The notes beneath the pieces are model-generated. The model was not told the origin of the DNA, did not search any database, and saw only the letters and a program-made list of their open reading frames with translations. A DNA stretch of 64,000 nucleotides from Siphonodentalium dalli. Taxonomy: Eukaryota > Mollusca > Scaphopoda > Gadilida > Siphonodentaliidae. A program made the position numbers and the translations under genes. The stretch lies in assembly GCA_032622095.1 (NCBI GenBank), contig CP136061.1, positions 65,163,127 to 65,227,126 of the forward strand, written 5' to 3'. The stretch's first letter is position 1. Each line of letters starts with the position of its first letter. Of the stretch, positions 21,273 to 33,103 are shown in pieces.

Positions 21273-22840
21273 ACCACTAACATCTCAGAGAGCACCCACA
21301 TGCTTTAATTTCTTACAACTACACATTTCTGAATAAATAGAGTCTACAATTTCAAAGTGAATGTGATAGAATCATATGCAATTTAGATATAAATTCGTAC
21401 CTTTATGAAATCCATGGTGTTTGTGATTCAGTCCGACTGTGACTGTATAATCATATCAATGAGACATGAGATGGAACCTTTCCAGTTTTATGGAGTATTT
21501 GGTTACTGTGACATGACATTACACATGGAACCCAGACATAGTATACCTGTATATATATATATTGCCATACAGCTGGGACACCATAAACTGCACGCAACCT
21601 GTCGATCACAAATTATAGCTAGACATGTTTATGAAAGAAGAAACCCTGCTTAAACATTAACCCACATGTGTCCATATAACCATTGCTGCAACTCTTATCG
21701 TGCCAAATCAACCCCCACCCCCCCAATATAAAGTCTAGTTGGCAAGACGGAGTTCAAAATTTCAGGTTTCTTATTGGTCCATGATAGATAAATTTGCCTT
21801 ATTCAAATACCCTTTTAAAATAATTGCTAACAATTTGAAACATGGAACCACACTTTTTCACATGAAATTTTGTAACAACAGTGCAATGATTCATTTATAA
21901 AGTTGAGTTTCCGGTATGACTTTTGTGGAAGCAACATTTTTTTTATTGGAGAGCAGTTTAATTAAAAAAAAATATATATATATATATGTATATATATTCT
22001 ATTGAATCTGATGTTAATTAATGAAGGAGCCATGCTGGATGTTGTATAAATTTATCTGAAAATGGGTAATTGCCTAAGGTATGTTTCCTGGTTTTTATTT
22101 AGTTGATTTTCTGATAAAACTTTTTAAAAATAACTTGAGAAAATTTGATCTTGTTCCCGATTATTCTACAGAAATTTCTAAATTGTGCGCTGTCCATTTA
22201 ACAATATTTGCATCAAAATCTAATTTTAGGAAATACATGTACTCTGCATTATTTCACAAAATTTGTCAAAACTGTGTACAATTTCGCCTCAACCCAGAAC
22301 TATTCAGTCAGCATTTTGGCTTCGGGTCTGGCTTTCTTATATTCCAAAGTCAACCATCTAAGGAATTTGCTATCAAACCAAGACGCATACCGCACATGCA
22401 TTTAATTCTGTTTAGTCTGGGGGAATTATAATCAGCATTTCACGCTTCAAATCTCAAAGACACAGACATCAGGTGAGGAACAAACTCGAGAGTGAAAAAA
22501 AAAATGTCAGAAGAATAAATGCCTCTGGTAATATGTGAATCAGCTTACTTTGGCAGCGAGTTCCCCACAAATGTGAGGAATAACAACGATCATTTGTTGA
22601 TGATGGTAACTGGCTGCGATTGTTAGCGGGTTTAAGAGTACCGATGTCTACAGATTTACGATGTATTTTAGCCACAAATCCACCCACCATAACTACACTA
22701 ATGAATCAAACAATACTCAGATAGGTGAGCGATGACGTAAGCTGATGAAGCCGGACTGGAGCCACAAACATCTTGGCAGGGATGGAAATCATTAGCGAAA
22801 CAATGAGAATGTGCAGCTATTTTAATTGGTAAGGTATGAA
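21273..22840. other. No supported gene; TA-rich simple repeats
   Basis: (TA)n near 21551 and 21969-21998. The frame at 22081-22431 (116 codons) is AT-rich with no recognisable domain. The frames at 22469-22937 on the minus strand are also unassigned. Confidence 0.4.
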
Positions 22841-23125
22841 CAATACAATACACCACAATGGATAGTAATGTCAGAACTTCATACAAATCCTCTATATTTA
22901 CGTATATTCCCTCTTGGCAATACACATATGGCAACATTCATATATGCATTTTGCTATTGGCATTGTGCACAAGATTTGCATTTTGAACAGATAACATATG
23001 CATACATTGGACATAAAAAGGCAGGGAAATTCACCACGATAGATAGTAATGTCAGATGTTCATAAAAATACTCAACTTAACATATATGCATATTCCCTCT
23101 TGGTAATACTCTTATGGCATCATAC
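22840..23125. repeat. Degenerate two-copy duplication, ~180-bp offset
   Basis: 'atggatagtaatgtcagaacttcata' (22858) and 'cgtatattccctcttggcaatac' recur as 'atagatagtaatgtcagatgttcata' (23038) and 'gcatattccctcttggtaatac'. Confidence 0.6.
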
Positions 23126-23177
23126 ATGTATTTTAAAGTGATATTTCTGCATTTTAACTGTTACATGAATGTAACTT

Positions 23178-23374
23178 CCTGAAATTTTGTGGCATTCTCT
23201 TATATATGTGAGTCTCCCATAGGGAACCTTGCAAATATAAGAGAATACAATATTTACCTTGTGTTAGCCAGTGCATCCCCTTATATACGAGGCTGCCAAT
23301 GGGAAACTCGCATATATGAGAAGGCACAGGATTTTTAATGCTGCACCAGCACAGCTTCCATCATGAAAGGTTAA
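23178..23374. mobile_element. PB-M copy 5 (left end missing)
   Basis: Begins inside the left arm ('cctgaaattttgtgg'), has both inner palindromes in shortened form, and ends 'cagcttccatcatgaaagg' plus TTAA (23371-23374). Confidence 0.7.
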
Positions 23375-23517
23375 GTCTCTTCAGAATTAATTTATCTCAA
23401 AATATTGTACTTGCAGCTTTATAAAACAATATGGTGAGATATATCGCTGATCAACAGTGTGTTATCCTGAAATCCATGTCACATAACATGAAAATGAACT
23501 CAAATCATCAACTCCTA

Positions 23518-23778
23518 TTAACCCATTCATGACGGGAGCTGCGCTGGTGCAGCATTAAAGATGATGTGCAGTGCATTCTCTTATATATGCGAGTCTCCAT
23601 TAGGGAGCCTCGCATATATACGAGAATGCACTGGCTTAATAGGTCAATTTAAATATTGTTAGGCCAATGTATTCTCTTATATAGGCGAGGCTTCCTATGG
23701 GAGACTCACATATATAAGAGAATGTATTGGCACAGGTTTTCGCAAAATGTCAGGAAGCTCCAGTCAGGGAAGGGATGA
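23518..23778. mobile_element. PB-M copy 6
   Basis: TTAA at 23518-23521, then CCCATTCATGACGGGAGCTG. Two inner palindromes (about 23565-23640 and 23663-23732). The right end 'gctccagtcagggaagggatgaa' has mutated its target copy. Confidence 0.75.
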
Positions 23779-24174
23779 ATGATCGAAATTATATAGGTTT
23801 CATCTTCTTCTATGATAGTACAATAACTGATTGAAGCAGGAATGCTGATATTTGTTTTTAGAAAACCTTGTACCTATATCTGCAACCTTCATGCCATAAC
23901 ATCAAACCATCTGTCTGACAATACAAAGCTCTTTGGACAGCGAAGTCACAGGGTGAAGAATTCTCAAGAACAGAGCTCAAACATTTACTGTGTTAGCTTT
24001 AGATGAATCCTCCATACCAGAGACATTTGTTAACAATATGGCGATGTCTATTGCCCCCTATGAGTGATGGAGGCCTTCAGAATAGTGCAGGAAACATGTC
24101 CAGAATGCCAAGGATCATTCTTCCATCAGTACGAGCACATGTCACTTTATCAACCCCTTTACTGGGGGGAAACT
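23779..24174. other. No recognisable feature
   Basis: A 70-codon frame at 24003-24215 has no domain and runs into the next MITE. Confidence 0.4.
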
Positions 24175-24647
24175 TTAACCCTTTCATGACGGGAGCTGCA
24201 CTGGTGCAGCATTAAACATCATGTGCCAGTGCATTCTCTTATATAAGGGAGTCTCCAATTGGGAGCCTTGCATATATAAGAGAATGCACTGTCTAAGGTA
24301 AATATTGTTAGGCCAATACATTCTCTTATATGAAAAGGGGCCCCCGGTGGTCCAGTCAGTAGAAAGCCAGGTGGATTACGCCGTCACAGGCCGTCCAGCG
24401 CTGACGAAGCTGGTTCGAACCCCGTCATAGGGAGGGTGACCGGAATCGTGTAGCTGGGCAAGTTTGTCAGTTGCTTTCCGGGGTTCGGTGGTTTCTACAC
24501 GCAGTGGAACAATTTCCCGGTGAAATTTAGCCTCTGCGTGGTCTTTCCTCCACCCGTAAAATTGACAACGTCGTGTGTGGTCTAGCGGCTAGAACGACGA
24601 TAAACCCTAATAAACAAACAAACAAACAACTTATATGAAAAGGTTAA
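24175..24647. mobile_element. PB-M copy 7, interrupted by a SINE
   Basis: TTAA at 24175-24178 with a complete left end and first inner palindrome. It is broken in the second palindrome by the SINE at 24339-24629. After the SINE only 'cttatatgaaaagg' and TTAA (24644-24647) remain, so most of the right half was deleted, probably before the SINE arrived since the duplicated bases already include the junction. Confidence 0.75.
24339..24629 (+). mobile_element. tRNA-derived SINE, 291 bp, with intact TSD
   Basis: Flanked by an exact 14-base duplication CTTATATGAAAAGG (24325-24338 and 24630-24643). The head has a Pol III A-box-like 'tggtccagtcag' (24357-24368) and a canonical B box GGTTCGAACCC (about 24412-24422). 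A long body follows ('tttccggggttcggtggtttc', 'cctccacccgtaaaattgac') and the tail is (CAAA)n. The body phrase resembles conserved central domains found in aquatic-animal SINEs (possibly Nin-DC-like, from memory). The matching duplications indicate LINE-driven insertion. Confidence 0.85.
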
Positions 24648-24676
24648 AACCCTTTGTTTCTCAGAGACAGTATACT

Positions 24677-25076
24677 TTAACCCTTTACCCAACAAACCGG
24701 CCAAAACCGGCCAAATAAAGCTTCAACAGCCTAAAATATCTTCGGTCTGTCTCAATAAAACCATACAAATATGGATATCATTGGAACCGGCTCATTGACC
24801 ACATTGTGATGGTTATAGTTATACCCTGTGCCAATGCATTCTCTTATATATGCGAGTCGACCATAGGTCGCCTCGCATATATAAGAGAATGCATTGGCCT
24901 AAAAAAAATCTTTTTTTAACACTTTTTACCATTTTGTCTTACATTCTTTAACAATTTTATAATTTTTAATGTGTTAAGCCAATGTATTCTCTTATATATG
25001 CGAGGCGACCTATGGTCGACTCGCATATATAAGAGAATGCATTGGCACAGGACCCTTCTGCTGGGTAAAGGGTTAA
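24677..25076. mobile_element. PB-M related element, longer subtype
   Basis: TTAA at 24677-24680 and 25073-25076; ends CCCTTTACCCAACA and inverted 'gctgggtaaaggg'. It holds the same two inner palindromes but with core 'gtcgaccataggtcgcc', a T-rich spacer, and about 150 bases of extra sequence after the left end. It shares target and termini class with PB-M but is a distinct subfamily. Confidence 0.8.
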
Positions 25077-25747
25077 TGCTGGGAAACTTTAATAATGAAG
25101 AGTGCTCTAATGATGATAGTTGTAGCCGATATTCCTACTCATGCCTTGATCATAAGCACACGTCATTCGTTTAGCTTTCAAGATATCCTTTTAGTGTCAA
25201 TGCTTTGTCCTATTATTGATAACACACTTTCACACTCGTTTCCACTTGAGTACACCTTTACTCAATTAACCTACTGTTATATCAGCGACTTTCATTGAAT
25301 CATCATTGTTGAATAAATTGAATCATCTGATTATATGTATATTTATTACATGATCCTACCCTTATTCCATTCAATAAACCCATTCTATTAATTGTGATGT
25401 TTAACGTTTGTTTAATAACAGGAAATAGTGCCAGGTGAACTTTGACTTCTGGTTTGTCGTCTGTTAACATTCTGTAGGTTACGTCTCAAAATGCTATGGC
25501 TTCCAATATTTTTCCAACAAACGATCATGAATGAAGTTTGAAAGTTATGACATTAAATATATGCCATTAAATGCGCCAGAGTCTTTATTTATCTGGGACT
25601 ATTTCTTTACGCGGGCAAACAAAGGATAGTTACGTGAAACGTCATCGCATGCCTTATAGAAGCCGATGTTAGTTTCGCATCCCATTTGTTGATTTAAGTA
25701 TGTTTTGTCGATGTTTTGGATCATGTAATAAATAGAATCTACAACTC
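25077..25747. other. No recognisable feature
   Basis: No gene or repeat supported. Confidence 0.4.
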
Positions 25748-25855
25748 ATCCCCAGTTTACAGCGGAAATTACAAAACTCGCCAAAGGCTCGGTCCCGACC
25801 TAATTTACCGGACTCGCTTTGTAAATTCCACTATAAACTGGGGACTCGTTCAGGG
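25748..25855. repeat. Imperfect inverted repeat
   Basis: 'ccccagtttacagcggaaattaca' pairs with 'tgtaaattccactataaactgggg', about 30-base arms around a G/C-richer middle. It may be a small foldback element. Confidence 0.55.
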
Positions 25856-27331
25856 ACGCTGAAGGAGGGGAGTCCAGTGGGTACCCGAAAAGTGCCCGCC
25901 TGACTGGTTTGCCCCTTTGCCCTTTGGTGCTTCCGGCATCCCTGGACTCATAGATCCTCTATATATTGTATTGCAACAAAGCTGAGGTAATTTCAAGTGT
26001 TTAATGCCTGGGTAATAGTGTGACGAATCTACTGAATCCACAAGGCCATTTATAAGTCCTTGTCACAAAATTTTGCTTTAAAATGAGGGGAGAGTCCAAT
26101 ATATATCTATAAGAGTAGGTACTAAACCTGGAGATGTGAATCTACTACTTCTACACTGCACTGAACACAAAATCTCTGGGGGAAAATTGATGCGAAACTT
26201 ACATTGGGAATTCAAACTGTTATTGAAAGCTAAACAAAGCTAAAGGTAAAAAAAACATTTGCAAAGTTAGCAGGAAAACCACAAAATTACCATCTGTCTC
26301 TCTCAATAGGTGTTAGTAAAGGTATACAAGATGATAAGAGAAGCAGGTGTACATACAACCTTGACCTTTGGCAATACGTATTGTTATCCAACACATGGCA
26401 GGGATTGGTACAACCATCAGTATGGAACACGTTTACAGTAGTTATATCCCGCAGCTCAAAGCGTTTAGACGGAATTGCATAATTGCCGCAAGTTGCTACA
26501 AAACTACGGCTCCAATCTGGCACCTTTCACCACCTTAATTTCTTCAATTTATTCTAATAAAATCATTAGTGTAGATTTACGCCATCAGCCTGCTTCACAA
26601 AAGCCAGGCGTTTGAAATCCTGCCAAGGAGCACTCGCCAAATTACAGTAAAATTGGCAGCGATTTGCATGGAGTAAAGTGCAGAGCTCTCCACAACAAAT
26701 GATACAGTCCCCATCCTGTTCAGTCATTGTTTACTCATCAAATGGGAATAAATTACTGTGTGTTGTTAATAATCACCATCAAAGTCCTAGAACCCTTGAT
26801 CAGGAAGAGAACTCAAGTCTAACAGGACACAGCTTTTAGGTCATGTGATCTCATAAAGATGAAGAACTGAGTGCCCAGTGGTCAGTGCCCCTATGTAGGA
26901 TAGTAAAAATACATGCGGAGATACTAATTGGTCAATTCTGGACGTAAAAAAACTTTCAACCTGCCAATTAGGCACTTGAGATGAAGTGGTTTGGACTGAG
27001 TGCAATCAGAGGCAATTACCTGTGGTCTGAAGGTATGGTTAATGAAGGCAAATCAGGTCAACAGGTAGCAAATAGTCTCCACATCACCAGCAGGGTTTCA
27101 ACTAGCCATCCAGGGGAAGGGGGTCAAAAGCCTTTGAATGGCATGATATCAGCTAGGTGGGCAATAGGCAGCAAGAGCCTGTATGATCAGCAGATTTAGA
27201 AAAGTGAGACTTTTGTGGACATCAGGTTTTCAGTTGAGCTGGGGGTGGGGGTGGGTGTCAAAAGGGTTTATCAGAAATAGAGTTTCAGCTAAGTAAGCTG
27301 GGACAAGGGAGTGTTTATCAGCAGTTTAGTT
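25856..27331. other. No supported gene
   Basis: The minus frame at 26287-26523 contains several cysteines (C-T-N-P-C, T-Y-C) and was considered as an exon, but splice signals are weak. The rest shows nothing. Confidence 0.4.
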
Positions 27332-27557
27332 AAAGCTAGGCAAGCTGGGACAAAGGTGGGGGGCAAAGTGTTGACGTTGAGGGCAAAGGGGTGCATCCTC
27401 TGTACACTCTGCTTTGCTGACATTGCCATCATGTGTCAAAGCTAGCCAAGCTGGGACAAAGGGGGGGGGCAAAGTGTTGACGTTGAGGGCAAAGGGGTGC
27501 ATCCTCTGTACTCCATCGTCTGTGCCCTCTGCTTTGCTGACATTGCCATCATGTGTC
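27332..27557. repeat. Two-copy tandem duplication, ~106 and 120 bp
   Basis: 'aaagctaggcaagctgggac' to 'catcatgtgtc' (27332-27437) is repeated at 27438-27557 with an extra 'tccatcgtctgtgccc' in the second copy. Frames on both strands cross it without any domain. Confidence 0.9.
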
Positions 27558-27670
27558 ATTTCTTTTGAAAGTGAATCTACACACTGTATCAAAGTAGAGC
27601 AGTGTGGCATAATTTATGGTGAATCAGACTCTCATGTCATCTGTTCACATCACTGATCCAGTTATGATAG

Positions 27671-27698
27671 ACAGACAGACAGACAGACAGACAGATTG
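27671..27698. repeat. (ACAG)n microsatellite
   Basis: About seven tandem 'gaca' units. Confidence 0.9.
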
Positions 27699-28050
27699 AC
27701 AGACGGAGGTCATTTATACAGTTTATGGCCTATGGTAGGTAATTGCCCTGTTTGACTTTAGCACTTCCAGTTTAAATAATGTGTGACATCTTATGAGACC
27801 TTAATACTGAAATTAAAGATGTATTCACTGTTCTAGGCTCATTTTTATGAAACCTATTTTACTTTTTATTCACATTCTGGTGTATATTATTAATAATAAC
27901 ATGTTTGAAATGAGTTTTACATGAAAGATGCAATTCTTTTTTTTTTTATGCATGTATTTCATATCGTTCCAATGTTTTAGACTGAAAACAAAAAATATTT
28001 TGTTAATTTTTCAAGAATGAAACGATATTCCTTGGAATTTATAGGTCTAG
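27699..28050. other. No recognisable feature
   Basis: AT-rich; T-run near 27938. Confidence 0.4.
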
Positions 28051-28093
28051 CATCTCTGCTTTATTCTATTTTCAACAGAATAAAGCAGAGATG
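28051..28093. repeat. Perfect 17-bp hairpin
   Basis: CATCTCTGCTTTATTCT pairs exactly with AGAATAAAGCAGAGATG around a 9-base loop (28068-28076). It stands alone and has no related copy in the window. Confidence 0.85.
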
Positions 28094-28780
28094 AATGTTT
28101 AATTATTTTTGTTATGCTTTTTGTTGTTGTTGTAACTAGAGGTCAGTAACCCTGAATGCATCTTTAAAACTCCCTTTCCCAGAATTAATACTTGTCTTTT
28201 CTTTACTGAGAAATTCATATTGTTCAACTACATCATGCTGAAAACAGGATTAGCCCCAAGAGACATCGCCCTGTTTTCGGCTGCATCAAAAAAACGCATC
28301 AATAATTCATACGGAATAACGGCTGTCAATTAGTGTCCCTAATCACAACTGTTTTATACAACATCTGTAGATATGAGGATGTAAATTACGACATGAGTGA
28401 CATAATGATCGATGATCAATACATCCCGCTATATGTAGACACACACTGTAAAGGTCATTACCATCAAGGACTCTCTGACATCAAACAGATCGAGGGATAC
28501 AAAATGGAAGACATCTGAAGAATCATCAACAAATCACATGATTGAGAAATATCACTTTTCGACTTGGATCATTAAGATTGTTTGTTAATACTCAAATCCC
28601 ATGAACCTCAAGCCATTCATGACTCAATTTTGGGTTTATCATTGCCCGATATTAATACCTAATTTTGATATGTAAATGAATCCTGCCACATATCATTTCA
28701 TTTGATATAATACCATATGCAGCAGAGCCAGGGTGAACAGGAGAGGTCCCAGCCCTCCCCTTAATTGTCCTCGACTTATC
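28094..28780. other. No recognisable feature
   Basis: A 61-codon frame at 28333-28518 has no domain. Confidence 0.4.
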
Positions 28781-29070
28781 CAAGCCTGCAAATAGTGTGT
28801 CTGTCGGGCTAGCATCACCAAATTCACCCTCTGGCCACCTCATTCTGCTTAGGCCTCAACAGCTATGGGAAACCTATAGGATCAGATTTAATTCCCCCAA
28901 TTGAAGTTGATATTGTTCACCCTTTTAATAGTCACCTCTATTATGCATTTTATTTTATTAGGGGAAACAGAAACTTCCCTGAATGGAAAAGTAACAAAAA
29001 ACAATGTTAATTTGAGATTATAGATACTTCCCAGAAGATGAGGCCTAAGCAGAATGAGGTCCTCAGAGTT
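28781..29070 (-). mobile_element. hAT-M copy, rearranged and truncated
   Basis: Starts CAAGCCTGCAAATAGTGTGT, then 'gggctagcatcaccaaattcaccctc' and 'cctcattctgcttaggcct', followed by the family's middle in inverted order ('ctattatgcattt', 'gattatagatacttcccagaagatgagg', 'cctaagcagaatgaggtcc'). The right terminus is missing after 29070. Confidence 0.65.
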
Positions 29071-30581
29071 CATAGAACACACGAGTGTATTTTGCACTAA
29101 TCCATGGCTCAAATTCATTCATTTGTTGCATATATTCTGTTGAGTATAAAAAGAGACGGTCCCAAAAATGGCCATATTCAGTGTCCAGTCTAAAGTTTAA
29201 TAACTTGTATTTACAGAAATTATAACATGAAATCAACACCCAAACATGCTTTCTTTCATGTGGTAAATTATGGTCACAGATAATCATAATCAACATGGGG
29301 AAGATACTGAACATGTCTAAAATAAAAGAGTGATAAAACTTTCGGAACTTCCTTTTAACAGACAACGACTCTACTCATATATGATCTTACCTTAGAGTTA
29401 TAATACTTTGGCTCAGCTGTATCAAAGGATGTTATTATGTAATCCAAAACCATGGCTGGTTATCAGGTAATATATTCCACAAAACAAGAGTTCACTTAAA
29501 TCCAATTAAAAGTGTCAACATAGTAGAGAAAATTCACAATAGTCAACTGTCCATAATAAAATACCATGAAAAATCTCCATTATAAGTCAATTTGAAGTTT
29601 TTCTTAAGATTTTTTATAAAATTCCTAATTATTCTCAACAGGTTGGCAATTTCACAATGTTAAGCCTGACTAAACACATGTTCACTGGTTTATAAGACCT
29701 TAGCAGTTTTGAGAAAGTGAATGACCAAATCCATATAAAACATAAGAGAGTCTGCCCTATACACTGCTAATCATGATCAGAACATGTAGTTAGTGTGAGT
29801 GAACGAGAAATGAAATAGTACGCCTTTGATTATTATCAGATCTACTGCTGAGAAATAACAATACTGATTCACAGAGTGAGTAAGAGACATATTACAGAAT
29901 GTGTCTATAGATAGCCAGGCCACACCCACACGGGCACGTGTGGTCTGTGTAATTGTTATTTGATTGGTCTGTTATGGCTTGATGGACATCCCAGGATGCT
30001 TTTATCAGATGATAATTATTGGGAATTCCCCACACCTCGACTATTGATCTGTACTTTCTATTGTTAGCTTGTATTTGTTTGAATACGTTCACATACGGGT
30101 GGTCTGCAATCAATGCTTCATCAATGGACAGTGATTCTCGTAATTCTCAATGACAGCGTGAGGTCATTCAATCGACATTTTGTTGTCAGGTAGATTGTTT
30201 GCTGTCTCATATTACGTGTCACACAAACGAGCGAGAAATTTGAAGTTAATCATCAACTTCATCTCTGACCACTTCAAAGTAAAAACATGTTTATTTCCTT
30301 ATAAGAGTAGAGCACGATGTTTTGTTCAGGTCATTTGAACAGGTTTCTTTCCCCTAGGGCACTAGACTCAACAATAAAACTTAATTTTATTTGGTGAAGT
30401 TCCCATCTATTGTACCCAGTCCTCCTTCTAGAAATTATAAAGAATTCAACAACAATCTGTTGAAACCTTAGCTTCACTTTGTGTTATTTATTATGAACGT
30501 TTAATTGGTCCAAAAGAAATTTAAAGATGGTAATTCCTTCAAATTACTTCATTCTCGTTTAAAAAATAAGCCAGTTAAAGA
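29071..30581. other. No supported gene
   Basis: Frames at 29063-29365 and 29892-30113 on the minus strand have no recognisable domain. Confidence 0.4.
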
Positions 30582-30692
30582 TGTCCGGTCTTAATTTTGA
30601 ATAATAATTTAACAAGGATTAATGTTTAATTAAATCGTAGTAGTTAATTACGATTTATCAAGAAAATTTAATGGTGCTTCAATAACCGGACA
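30582..30692. repeat. Short element with inverted ATGTCCGGT ends
   Basis: 'gatgtccggtcttaatt' at the left and 'aataaccggacatg' at the right are inverted; a small inner repeat 'taaatcgtag' / 'attacgattta' lies between. No clear target duplication. Confidence 0.45.
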
Positions 30693-30857
30693 TGCTAATA
30701 TATTATAACATACTTTTTAGAATACCAAGATGCAGAAATACATGTAGATTGAATATTTTCAACAGATTATGAAAGTGTTAGTTACTGCGGGCTATAGCAC
30801 CATATTTTATAACATTATATATAGTCTCCTGTTCGTATTTTTATTAAGATGACATCA
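30693..30857. other. No recognisable feature
   Basis: Short AT-rich spacer. Confidence 0.35.
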
Positions 30858-31114
30858 TTAACCCTTTCATGACTGGAGCTTCCTGAAATTTTGTGAAAAC
30901 CCTGTGCCAATGCATTCTCATATATATCTCCCATAGGGAGCCTCGCATATATAAGAGAATACATTGGCTTAACAATATCTACCTTTACCTTGTAAGCCAG
31001 TGTATTCTCTTATATATGTGAGGTTCCCTATGGGAGACTCACATATATAAGAAAACGCATTGGCACAGGATCTTTAATGCTGCACAAATGCAGGTTTCGT
31101 CATGAAAGCGTTAA
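30858..31114. mobile_element. PB-M copy 8
   Basis: TTAA at 30858-30861 and 31111-31114; left end CCCTTTCATGACTGGAGCTT, right end inverted 'gtttcgtcatgaaagcg'. Two inner palindromes; the first has a short deletion. Confidence 0.8.
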
Positions 31115-31234
31115 GACATTATGCCGATATGGTCCACATCTTCCTGGACTTCCGCTTTTGTGTTACCCCGGTATGTGTGCAATTGTGTTGTTTTTTCTGT
31201 CATTAGATTTAGAGCATGCAGGAGATTTTAGGCT

Positions 31235-31480
31235 ATATATTAACCCTTTCTTTCGGCAGTTATCAAAGCATACACCGGAATGGTTTATTATTCATTTGGA
31301 GGGATGTTCAGGAGATATGAGCAGACGACAGGCAGGTGAAATAAAAATATAAGTTGAGAAAGATTTCTATTAATTGGTGGGAAATGTTCAACTAGTAATT
31401 TCAGCAAACTATTTATGGTCGTTTGTTGAACTTAATAACTGAACATTTTCCAATGGAACTACTCTTCAATGAGTATAGAT
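31235..31480. mobile_element. F4 family copy
   Basis: 'ttaaccctttctttcgg', 'caccggaatggtttattattcatttggagggatgttcagg', 'ttaattggtgggaaatgttcaactagtaa', then the inverted 'cgtttgttgaacttaataactgaacattttcc'. Here the left end starts with TTAACCCTTT, hinting that F4 also uses a TTAA target. Confidence 0.6.
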
Positions 31481-31644
31481 TATTATTTATTATTAAAAGG
31501 CCCAAGGCGGATTGGAACCTATTAAATAATTGTTGCTTTTGTCACTTTCCCGTTCTGTTGATCAAAATGGAGCTATAGCTACAAACATCAAATATTATTA
31601 TCCATGCCTTAACAAACACTATTTCTGATTGGGCAAAAGCCGTA

Positions 31645-31915
31645 ACATGATAATCCAGGAAAAGTCATATTGGACTCCGGAAAGTCATATTGGACTCCCG
31701 GAAGTTATATAGTCCAATATGACTCTGGGTGACATCATTTGGATAAAAATAGATTGATAATAAAATGTCATTATACAATGTTGTGTACAGTATGTGTTTT
31801 CTTGTACTCATCCAGGTTGCAAAAAAGTCATATTGCAACGCTTCTCGTCCAATACGACTTTTCACCACAACCTGGACTTGTACAAGAAAAACACATACTG
31901 TACACAACATGATAT
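31645..31915. repeat. Foldback repeat with GTTGTGTACAGTATGTG arms
   Basis: 'gttgtgtacagtatgtgtttt' and 'cttgtac...ccaggttg' (31779-31818) pair with 'caacctgg.cttgtacaag' and 'aacacatactgtacacaac' (31869-31909). A nearby phrase 'gtcatattggactcc' is present twice at the left and once inverted ('tccaatatgact'). Confidence 0.7.
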
Positions 31916-32991
31916 AATAACTTTATAACAATAAAAATGTCTAAACACGTACTGTAACTTTATACTATTATACAGATGTATAAGTCTCAGAAAGATTCAT
32001 TGTAGAATTACCACTTCGGAGGCAAAAAAGGGGTCTCATTTTTTTTTTCTCCAGTCACCCTTTTTGTATGAAGTTCGCATGGCATACTGTGGCAAATTAT
32101 AAAGAAAAAAGCATGTTACCAGAGTTTTATAAACAAGTTAGGTTGGAAACATTCCATATATGGAATATGTATACCTCCCCCCCCCCATCCTCCTGAATGT
32201 AGGTATACATAATTTGGAGCATTTCAAACAAGCCACGACTGTACAAACAATAAGTTCCAGAATCAAAGGTCTGCATCTTAATTATATAAGACTTTTATAC
32301 AAAAATGGATGAATCAATGGAGGCAGCTGCTACGTGATATTAGTTTTACATCAAACAGGTAAGTTGCAAATGAACTGAATTAACCCCAATCACCTATAGA
32401 AACTCCAACTATGAACATCATTTATACAATAATGAGGACTTTAAACAAAGTCAAAGCATTGGATAGGAAAACTCTACCTAAACTCTCTTTTGTTCATGGT
32501 TAAATAGAAGCAACACACCTGCCTGTTGCAGACCATATACTCTCATTCAGACCATGGCTGCATCATCAAAGAGCCATCAATGGCCGATTTCTTTTAATTA
32601 CAAAGCAATGAATTAATAGGTTCAGGTGTGACAACTTCATATATGTAAGCTAGGTGATGGCTTTAAAATTTCTCTTTATTCTATTATTACTCAGGCACGT
32701 GGCTGGGCACGGTGGCCCATAAATGCCATTAATTTGAATTCAAACTGTCTTATTTGTTATAACTGATATTTGAATATGTTGCGGGTTAACGGACATCTCA
32801 TGCATAACTTATGAATATTTAGAGTAAATTTAGCCATATTATCTCACCTGCCAAGGTGATGTGTCAAATAAAATAATCAACAGCAACTTAATGCTTGACA
32901 TCATATCAATTACAGTATTTCAAACGACTGCTACTTTTGTACTTGCAACCCAGTTGGAATTGGACTTTATTTAAAAAATAACTATTAAATG
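31916..32991. other. No recognisable feature
   Basis: C-run near 32179; no gene seen. Confidence 0.4.
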
Positions 32992-33103
32992 TTTCGATTA
33001 AGATTATGAAGTTATAACCAAAAAGTTTGAAGACAAATTCTATAGCACGTTATAGTAATTAAATTTGTCTTCAAAATGTTCATAACCTGAATCGAAACAA
33101 GAT
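32992..33103. repeat. Inverted repeat, ~40-base arms
   Basis: 'gtttcgattaagattatgaa' and 'tttgaagacaaatt' pair in order with 'aatttgtcttcaaaa' and 'ttcataacctgaatcgaaac'. The loop is 'ctatagcacgttatag'. Probably a small MITE. Confidence 0.65.

Noticed and set aside
22081-22431. 116-codon frame as a gene
   Set aside because: AT-rich, no domain, and overlapped by another frame; length is within chance for this composition.
24339-24440. SINE head as a functional tRNA gene
   Set aside because: No full cloverleaf and it is joined to a SINE body and tail between target duplications.
26287-26523. Cysteine-containing minus-strand frame as a host exon
   Set aside because: No convincing acceptor or donor pair, no recognised domain and no adjacent exon.
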